Positions 6,186-10,873 of a stretch of DNA of 10,873 bases are shown piece after piece. Position numbers and translations under genes: made by a program. This stretch comes from Candidatus Poseidoniaceae archaeon. GTDB lineage: Archaea; Thermoplasmatota; Poseidoniia; Poseidoniales; Poseidoniaceae. The DNA lies in the NCBI GenBank assembly GCA_022424925.1, contig JAKMGM010000039.1:1-10873 (forward strand), given 5' to 3'. The notes beneath the pieces were generated by a model. It saw only the letters and a program-made list of their open reading frames with translations. It ran no database searches and was not told where the DNA came from. The first letter of the stretch is position 1; each line of letters begins with the position of its first letter.

Positions 6186-7934
6186 ATGCCAACAATTTCC
6201 GTCGAACAAGAACTCCTGCGTCAACTGCTCAAGAAGCACGGCATTGAACATGATATTGAACAAATGGATGACCGGTTACCTCTACTCGGCACGGACATTG
6301 ACGCATGCAATGAACAGCTGTTAGAAATTGAGATTTTTCCTGACAGACCTGACCTGCTGTCCGGTGAAACCTTAGCAAGAGCGATCCGACCGTTCTTACA
6401 CGGCACACAAAGTGAACCAGCACTGGATGTCGTGAAGGGGGCACTCACGATGTCAGTCGAGCCAGAGTTAGAACACATCCGCCCAGTAATCATGGGGGCC
6501 GTTGTTCGTGGACTCGATATCGGAGGAGATTCAGAGGACAAAGATGCCTTCATCAAAGGGCTCATGGAACATCAAGAAAAATTGCATTTCGCACTCGGGC
6601 GTGGACGCCGTCGAGCATCGATTGGCGTGCATGACTTATCGACACTTTCTCCACCGTTCAGTGTCAAGGCCGTCTCTGGAGACGCCTGTTTTGTCCCACT
6701 GGGAATGGAACATGAAATGTCGCTTCATGAAATACTTTCTTCGCACTCAAAAGGCATTGATTTCGCTCACTTACTCGAGGGTATGGACACGTTCCCTATC
6801 ATTACTGATAGGCAAGGGAAAATACTTTCATTCCCACCAATAATTAATGGCAATCACACCACTGTAACCCATTCAACACAGGACTTTTTCATCGAAGTGA
6901 CTGGATGGGATCGTCGTGCGTGTGAATCAAGCCTCATGCTTGTTGCACTTCAGCTGGCTGAGCGCGGAGGAACCATTGAATCAGTCGAAGTCACAGGATG
7001 TGACGGTACAACAGAACACCTTCCAAAGGCCGAGCCAATTGAGCATCAAGTGACGCAGCGATTGCTTGACGGGCTACTCGGTCGAGCACTCACAGATGAA
7101 GAGATTGCCATTGGAATAAACCGTATGGGTGGTCGTTTCCTCGGGCGAAAAAACGCCACGATCTGCACTGCAAACCCTGCAAATCGAATGGCAGATGTTG
7201 TTGAAGGCGACGTTGTGCTGACATTTGCTATGCCCCGATGGCGGTTCGATATTCTGCACCCGATTGACTTGGTTGAGGATGTGGCCATTGGACATGGGTA
7301 TGAGGACCTCGGGAACGATGTCCCACGGGCACCTTTGACGGCAATACCACGTGATGATTCCCACATGCGAAGACGAATCCGAGAATCATTGCAGGGTCTC
7401 GGACTAATGCAAATCCAATCACTCACGCTCTCAAATGATGTCGACCAATTTGAAGCCATGCGCTGGCCTGAGATGGGTGAAGTCACCAGAATCACGAACC
7501 CAATTACAATTGAACACACGCTTCTGCGTCAATATCTCTTGCCAGGTTTATTCCGGCTTATGGCATCAAACCGACACCATGACCTCCCTCAGGCGGTATA
7601 TGAACTTGGAACGGTTGTCCGTAACCATGCGAACGGCGATAGATTTGCTTTCCTTGTGGCTGAACAAGGTGGTGGATTTGCTGCAGTTCGAGGCAGAATC
7701 CAGGCACTTATGCGAGATTTGGGAGAAGCCGACTACACCATTGAACCACTCAGTGGAACCATGGGCCCTTGGCTTGCCGGACGAAGTGCGAAAGTCATAA
7801 TCAAGGGCGAACATGTAGGCTGCTTTGGAGAAATGGATCCCTCTGTAAGCGCACACTATGAACTACGAGTACCCCTCAGCGGGGCTGAGTTTGACATTCA
7901 AGCGCTACAATCTGTACTCGAAGACCCTGTTTAA
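6186..7934 (+). CDS. pheT: Phenylalanyl-tRNA synthetase beta subunit (archaeal type)
   Basis: The beta subunit of the heterotetrameric (alpha-beta)2 enzyme that charges tRNA-Phe; it supports the catalytic alpha chain, binds tRNA and carries the editing site. Its 582 residues fit the archaeal/eukaryotic form without the bacterial N-terminal OB fold and C-terminal anticodon domain. EIEIFPDRPDLLSGETLARA (about 47-66) belongs to the N-terminal domain. RPVIMGAVVRG (99-109), EKLHFALGRGRRRASIGVHD (131-150) and FPPIINGNHTTVT (216-228) mark the B3/B4 editing domain. The B5 domain (about 286-378) ends in RWRFDILHPIDLVEDVAIGHG. TNPITIEHTLLRQYLLPGLF (437-456) and YELGTVV (472-478) lie in the C-terminal catalytic-like fold. 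B5 seems to hold roughly 16-18 extra residues (about 318-341). No pheS is in the window, so the alpha subunit must be encoded elsewhere. Its last codons overlap the convergent small gene. Confidence 0.97.
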   Translation: MPTISVEQELLRQLLKKHGIEHDIEQMDDRLPLLGTDIDACNEQLLEIEIFPDRPDLLSGETLARAIRPFLHGTQSEPALDVVKGALTMSVEPELEHIRPVIMGAVVRGLDIGGDSEDKDAFIKGLMEHQEKLHFALGRGRRRASIGVHDLSTLSPPFSVKAVSGDACFVPLGMEHEMSLHEILSSHSKGIDFAHLLEGMDTFPIITDRQGKILSFPPIINGNHTTVTHSTQDFFIEVTGWDRRACESSLMLVALQLAERGGTIESVEVTGCDGTTEHLPKAEPIEHQVTQRLLDGLLGRALTDEEIAIGINRMGGRFLGRKNATICTANPANRMADVVEGDVVLTFAMPRWRFDILHPIDLVEDVAIGHGYEDLGNDVPRAPLTAIPRDDSHMRRRIRESLQGLGLMQIQSLTLSNDVDQFEAMRWPEMGEVTRITNPITIEHTLLRQYLLPGLFRLMASNRHHDLPQAVYELGTVVRNHANGDRFAFLVAEQGGGFAAVRGRIQALMRDLGEADYTIEPLSGTMGPWLAGRSAKVIIKGEHVGCFGEMDPSVSAHYELRVPLSGAEFDIQALQSVLEDPV

Positions 7935-8305
7935 TCCGTATATGGAACATATGTTCCGTTCGCTTGCTTTTGATGCGGAACTGGATCGAAAGACCCATCA
8001 CTTTTCTTTTTGTAATGGTAGCCGTCAGAGTGGTGAACCCACGTGAACTCCTCCTTTTTCTGAGATGTACCAGAATCAACAATCCCCTCATAGAATTGAG
8101 ATTGTTCTTCAGCTCTCTTTACGGTCGTAGCGCCGTTACCAAACAATGCCACCGCAGATTTGTAGTCGTTTGATTCCCGATGTGATGTATCGGAAAGTGT
8201 CTGTTCAGATGTATTGGAATCTTTTCGATACACAATTGCTTGCGGCTCAGGTTCATTCAACTGCAGAGGTTGTTTCTTTTTACCGAATGGCCATAGAGGG
8301 GGCAT
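7931..8305 (-). CDS. Small hydrophilic protein of unknown function
   Basis: A 124-residue protein I do not recognise. It begins MPPLWPFGKKK, and its middle (about 15-85) is polar, rich in Ser, Glu, Asp and Gln, and probably disordered. The last 37 residues (about 88-124) are aromatic- and histidine-rich, with three related units: SDGYHYKK, SDGSFDPVPH and ANGTYVPY. There is no signal peptide and no membrane segment. The open frame reaches 8755, but upstream codons lie opposite the surface-protein gene and give low-complexity sequence, so I start at the ATG at 8305. No clear ribosome site precedes that ATG. The TAA stop overlaps the pheT stop by 4 bp, tail to tail. The gene is divergent from the surface-protein gene, sharing an 88-base spacer. 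Coding status rests on the conserved-looking, compositionally sensible C-terminus and on it filling the only gap; moderate confidence. Confidence 0.7.
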   Translation of the reverse strand: MPPLWPFGKKKQPLQLNEPEPQAIVYRKDSNTSEQTLSDTSHRESNDYKSAVALFGNGATTVKRAEEQSQFYEGIVDSGTSQKKEEFTWVHHSDGYHYKKKSDGSFDPVPHQKQANGTYVPYTD

Positions 8306-8393
8306 AGACCGTCGAATGACTTCTGCTTGATGAAGACTGCGAAAGACTGTTGATGCAGGAGTTGGGTGAAGTTCAAAGGGTGGATGATGTGCA
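8306..8393. promoter_or_regulatory. Divergent spacer with a 10-bp-spaced AAGACTG direct repeat
   Basis: This 88-base spacer separates the divergent small gene and the surface-protein gene, so it should hold both promoters. I see no clear TATA box. Two exact copies of AAGACTG (8333-8339 and 8343-8349) start 10 bp apart, one helical turn, and could be an activator or repressor site; this is inference. GGGTGG (8378-8383) lies 10 bases before the ATG at 8394 and may be its ribosome site. Confidence 0.35.
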
Positions 8394-10817
8394 ATGTCTA
8401 TGCGCAGAGCACTTGTTATGTTGCTCGTTTTTGTGCATGTGACGGTCGCGTTCAGCGTAGCAGCAGAGGCGCCTCGGGAGACAACCGCACGTTCGAGCCA
8501 GCTTGAAGTCATAGGACTAGAGCAAGTAACGGTACATCGCGATGAACTGGTGGAAGTTCTCTTTACCCTGCATAATACCGGTGATGGAGAGGACACGTTC
8601 ACATTTGAACTTGGGACACAGGCCGAGGGTCTTACCGTAACTGGATTACCGCTCTCAAAAACGATGGAAAGTGGATATTTACGGCAGGTAAAATTCAACC
8701 TTTCGGCGGACATTGACGCAGAATACGGCGTATACAACCTTTCAATGGACTTCACGTCGGCAAACGACGCTACCTGGAACCAAACGCAAGTGTTTCAAGT
8801 TCGTGTTACGCCGTATTCAAACCTCAACTTCGGAGCAACAGGAGTTTCATCATTCATTGTTTCTCCCAACACTCGAACATCTGTGGCGATGAATATCACC
8901 AACAATGCAACACTGACCGATGATGTTACATTCAATTTGTATTCGACATCCGGATGGGAGTGGGGATGGACAATGAACAATTCAGTGGGAGTGAATGCTT
9001 ACGAAACACTCCAGCCAGATTCAGTCGGGTACGTCATTTTGTGGGTCGAAGTACCTAATGTCATCGATGGAGCACCATTGTTCAACACTGGACCTCGGTT
9101 CCAAATAACTGCAGTTTCAAGTATTGACGGCGGCATATCCCAATGGTCATTTGACATGCTCATGAATGAGTTCAACAATGCCTCAATCGACAGCGCTGGT
9201 GAAGATGCGGTCATTGAACCGGGTGGTGTCGAACGAGTCTCGATTGATGTGCGTAACACTGGAAACTCCCCGAATTACCTGAACATAACGCTCGAAGCAA
9301 TTGATGAACAAGGCATGCCAATTGACGGTGTCCCAAATTTTGACCGAATCACTCAAGACGGCTGGACAATGGCCTTGTTTGGCGGCTTGGAAGAAAATAT
9401 CCTTCAGCCAAACGAATCCCGTACCATCAAAATTGGGTTCCAAGCGCCGCTTGAGTATTCGGGTGAAATTGAGATTCGATTGCGAGTGTTTGCAGAGGGC
9501 GCTTTGGAAGCAACACGTACCTACGATGTTGGTGCTTCAATTGGATGGGAGAGGAGCGGTAGCGCTCATTTGCGAACCGATGAATGCCGCTCGTTGCTGC
9601 CCGGAGATTCTTGCAGCGCTGGAATTGAAGTACACAACAGTGGTAATGCTGTCGACGCATTTGCCTACACAGTCACCCAAATCCCGTCGTTTGTTTCCGT
9701 CGAACTTCTGTCAGCCAGTACTGAACTATCACCTGGTGAGTATGTGAATCTCACACTTCTCAGCATTACCGCTAACGCATCGTCACTGGCCTTTGAGCTT
9801 GGCGAAGTCATCGTCGAAACACATCTCATGGGCACCGACACAGTGGTTGGAATTTCTCGAATTCCAGTTAAAATTGCACCCGTAATTCAGTGGAACTTCA
9901 CCGATGTCATCGAAGAGTTCGATAGTGATGGGCGTCTTTCCATTGCCTTGACACTGCGCAATGAAGGGAACACAGCAGATGGTTTGCTTGTTCAACTGCA
10001 ATCCTCCCATTCGACACCAATGTCGTTTATTCCACCAAACATCGCAGTCTATGAAGAAGGAATCGAAAACCTTCGCTCTTTTGAAGTCAATAACATACCG
10101 ATTGGGTACAATTTCACGCTGCGCGCTTGGGTTGAGCTGCCGCAAGACCAATTGAGCAATGGAACGGTGTGGGTCAATACGACAGTCCGTTCACAGTTTG
10201 AACCGAGCACACTGTTCGTACATACAAGCAACGGAAACTACACAGGGACTCCATGGCAAGAAACCCCTGAAGAAGATTCATTCGATGCACTTGCCTTGCT
10301 TTCTACAGGATTTGATATTCTCAAAGCTTGGTCGCTTATGATTGGTGCTGTTTTGTTTTCCGGACTGGTCATTTACAAATCCATTGTTTCAAGGAATCAG
10401 CGTTTACAAGAACAGCGGGAACTCGAGGCCATACATGCCCCTCTACCCGATCAGGTGGTTGGGGATTGGATGAACAAATTCAGCAACTCTGAGCCTGAAG
10501 CGGTCGTCGATACAACCCCAAAAATAGACTCTGAACAATTCAAGCAAGCTTTCAAGCGACGTTCAGGCGAATACAAAGAGGCCAGTCAACCCGTTGATAC
10601 TCGTTTGACTCAAGCCGCAACTTCAGTTCTTGAATACCACAGTTCGAACGAATTACGTACGTCTGCCGATGCTCTACTGTCAGACATCCAAACTGGAAAT
10701 GTTGCTACACAACCTCAAGAAATACCACAACACTTGAATCAATCGGCTGAAAAGAAAACTGAACCAAGTTCGGCACCAAACGTCCCGTTGCCCAAAGACG
10801 ACGATTTCGATATTTAG
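8394..10817 (+). CDS. Type I membrane surface protein with NEW3/CARDB-like Ig repeats and a cytoplasmic tail
   Basis: An 807-residue protein. Residues 1-24 form a signal peptide (MRRALVMLLVFVHVTVAFSVA). The ectodomain (about 25-640) carries several beta-sandwich units whose recurring signature is a hydrophobic strand ending in N-T/S/E-G-D/N: LHNTGDGEDTF, VRNTGNSPNYL, VHNSGNAVDAF and LRNEGNTADGL. This is typical of NEW3/CARDB-type domains. One membrane helix follows (about 646-661, WSLMIGAVLFSGLVIY), then a polar tail of about 145 residues ending PLPKDDDFDI. At least 16 N-x-S/T sequons precede the helix and one follows it, which supports the topology. C398 and C407 are the only cysteines and could form one disulfide. 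The start may be ATG 8394 or ATG 8400 (MRRAL). The tail has no enzyme motif that I recognise. A cell-envelope, adhesion or scaffold role is inferred from architecture. It is followed after 8 bases by rnhB, whose ribosome site overlaps this gene's stop. Confidence 0.88.
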   Translation: MSMRRALVMLLVFVHVTVAFSVAAEAPRETTARSSQLEVIGLEQVTVHRDELVEVLFTLHNTGDGEDTFTFELGTQAEGLTVTGLPLSKTMESGYLRQVKFNLSADIDAEYGVYNLSMDFTSANDATWNQTQVFQVRVTPYSNLNFGATGVSSFIVSPNTRTSVAMNITNNATLTDDVTFNLYSTSGWEWGWTMNNSVGVNAYETLQPDSVGYVILWVEVPNVIDGAPLFNTGPRFQITAVSSIDGGISQWSFDMLMNEFNNASIDSAGEDAVIEPGGVERVSIDVRNTGNSPNYLNITLEAIDEQGMPIDGVPNFDRITQDGWTMALFGGLEENILQPNESRTIKIGFQAPLEYSGEIEIRLRVFAEGALEATRTYDVGASIGWERSGSAHLRTDECRSLLPGDSCSAGIEVHNSGNAVDAFAYTVTQIPSFVSVELLSASTELSPGEYVNLTLLSITANASSLAFELGEVIVETHLMGTDTVVGISRIPVKIAPVIQWNFTDVIEEFDSDGRLSIALTLRNEGNTADGLLVQLQSSHSTPMSFIPPNIAVYEEGIENLRSFEVNNIPIGYNFTLRAWVELPQDQLSNGTVWVNTTVRSQFEPSTLFVHTSNGNYTGTPWQETPEEDSFDALALLSTGFDILKAWSLMIGAVLFSGLVIYKSIVSRNQRLQEQRELEAIHAPLPDQVVGDWMNKFSNSEPEAVVDTTPKIDSEQFKQAFKRRSGEYKEASQPVDTRLTQAATSVLEYHSSNELRTSADALLSDIQTGNVATQPQEIPQHLNQSAEKKTEPSSAPNVPLPKDDDFDI

Positions 10818-10821
10818 GTGG
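10816..10821 (+). promoter_or_regulatory. Shine-Dalgarno AGGTGG of rnhB overlapping the upstream TAG stop
   Basis: AGGTG matches the anti-Shine-Dalgarno sequence over 5 bases. It shares bases 10816-10817 with the TAG stop of the surface-protein gene and lies 4 bases before the ATG at 10826. The arrangement repeats that at pheT. Confidence 0.6.
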
Positions 10822-10825
10822 CTTC

Positions 10826-10873
10826 ATGTGGAATATAGGCGGCGATGAAGCAGGCAGGGGGCCAGTTTTGGGT
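10826..10873 (+). CDS. rnhB: Ribonuclease HII, N-terminal fragment cut by the window edge
   Basis: Only 16 codons are present: MWNIGGDEAGRGPVLG. This is the N-terminal signature of ribonuclease HII (usual form G-x-D-E-A-G-R-G-P-V-x-G), an enzyme that cuts the RNA strand of RNA-DNA hybrids and single ribonucleotides in DNA. Asp7 and Glu8 correspond to the first two metal-binding catalytic residues. The start follows a ribosome site that overlaps the previous stop. The short fragment is distinctive enough for a firm family call, but nothing can be said about the rest. Confidence 0.9.
   Translation, partial: MWNIGGDEAGRGPVLG

Noticed and set aside
8306..8755. Upstream extension of the 124-residue minus-strand gene to 274 residues
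   Set aside because: The extra part lies opposite the start of the surface-protein gene and has a Ser/Thr/Val-rich, Cys-sprinkled composition typical of an antisense frame. The natural start MPPLWPFGKKK lies at 8305.
1..10873. CRISPR array, insertion sequence, integrase, toxin-antitoxin or defence cassette
   Set aside because: I looked on both strands for regularly spaced repeats, terminal inverted repeats and typical protein motifs. None is present, and the gene content is housekeeping plus surface proteins.

Overview
The window looks like archaeal chromosome, most likely a marine euryarchaeon. A planktonic Marine Group II (Poseidoniales)-type genome is my best guess, made from protein style and not from any search. 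The archaeal signs are a type II (archaeal) glyceraldehyde-3-phosphate dehydrogenase, an archaeal-length phenylalanyl-tRNA synthetase beta subunit without the bacterial C-terminal extensions, a Shine-Dalgarno sequence matching the archaeal 16S tail, and large exported proteins built from Ig-like repeats with many N-glycosylation sequons. Coding density is very high: no gap exceeds about 125 bases, and there are no RNA genes, insertion sequences or CRISPR arrays that I can see.

Layout from left to right. Positions 1-3349 (minus) hold a large secreted subtilisin-like protease of the KP-43 type. Its reading frame runs open through the left edge, so at least 1116 residues are encoded. Positions 3413-4450 (minus) encode type II GAPDH, with a short GC-rich hairpin between it and the protease. 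A divergent intergenic region with short inverted and direct repeats follows. Positions 4575-6176 (plus) encode a GXGXG beta-helix protein (glutamate synthase domain 3-like) fused to what looks like a degenerate glutamate synthase FMN domain. Positions 6186-7934 (plus) encode pheT, whose Shine-Dalgarno sequence overlaps the preceding stop codon. Positions 7931-8305 (minus) encode a 124-residue hydrophilic protein of unknown function that overlaps the end of pheT by 4 bp. Positions 8394-10817 (plus) encode an 807-residue type I membrane protein with a repeat-rich ectodomain, one C-terminal membrane segment and a cytoplasmic tail. At 10826 the first 16 codons of ribonuclease HII begin and run off the right edge.

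The plus-strand genes seem to form two translationally coupled pairs: GXGXG protein with pheT, and surface protein with rnhB. Housekeeping genes (GAPDH, pheT, rnhB) alternate with cell-surface or exported genes. I found no cassette that looks like a defence or mobile system. The most interesting items are the permuted, apparently cofactor-less glutamate-synthase-like fusion, and the protease whose oxyanion-hole Asn is replaced by Asp.
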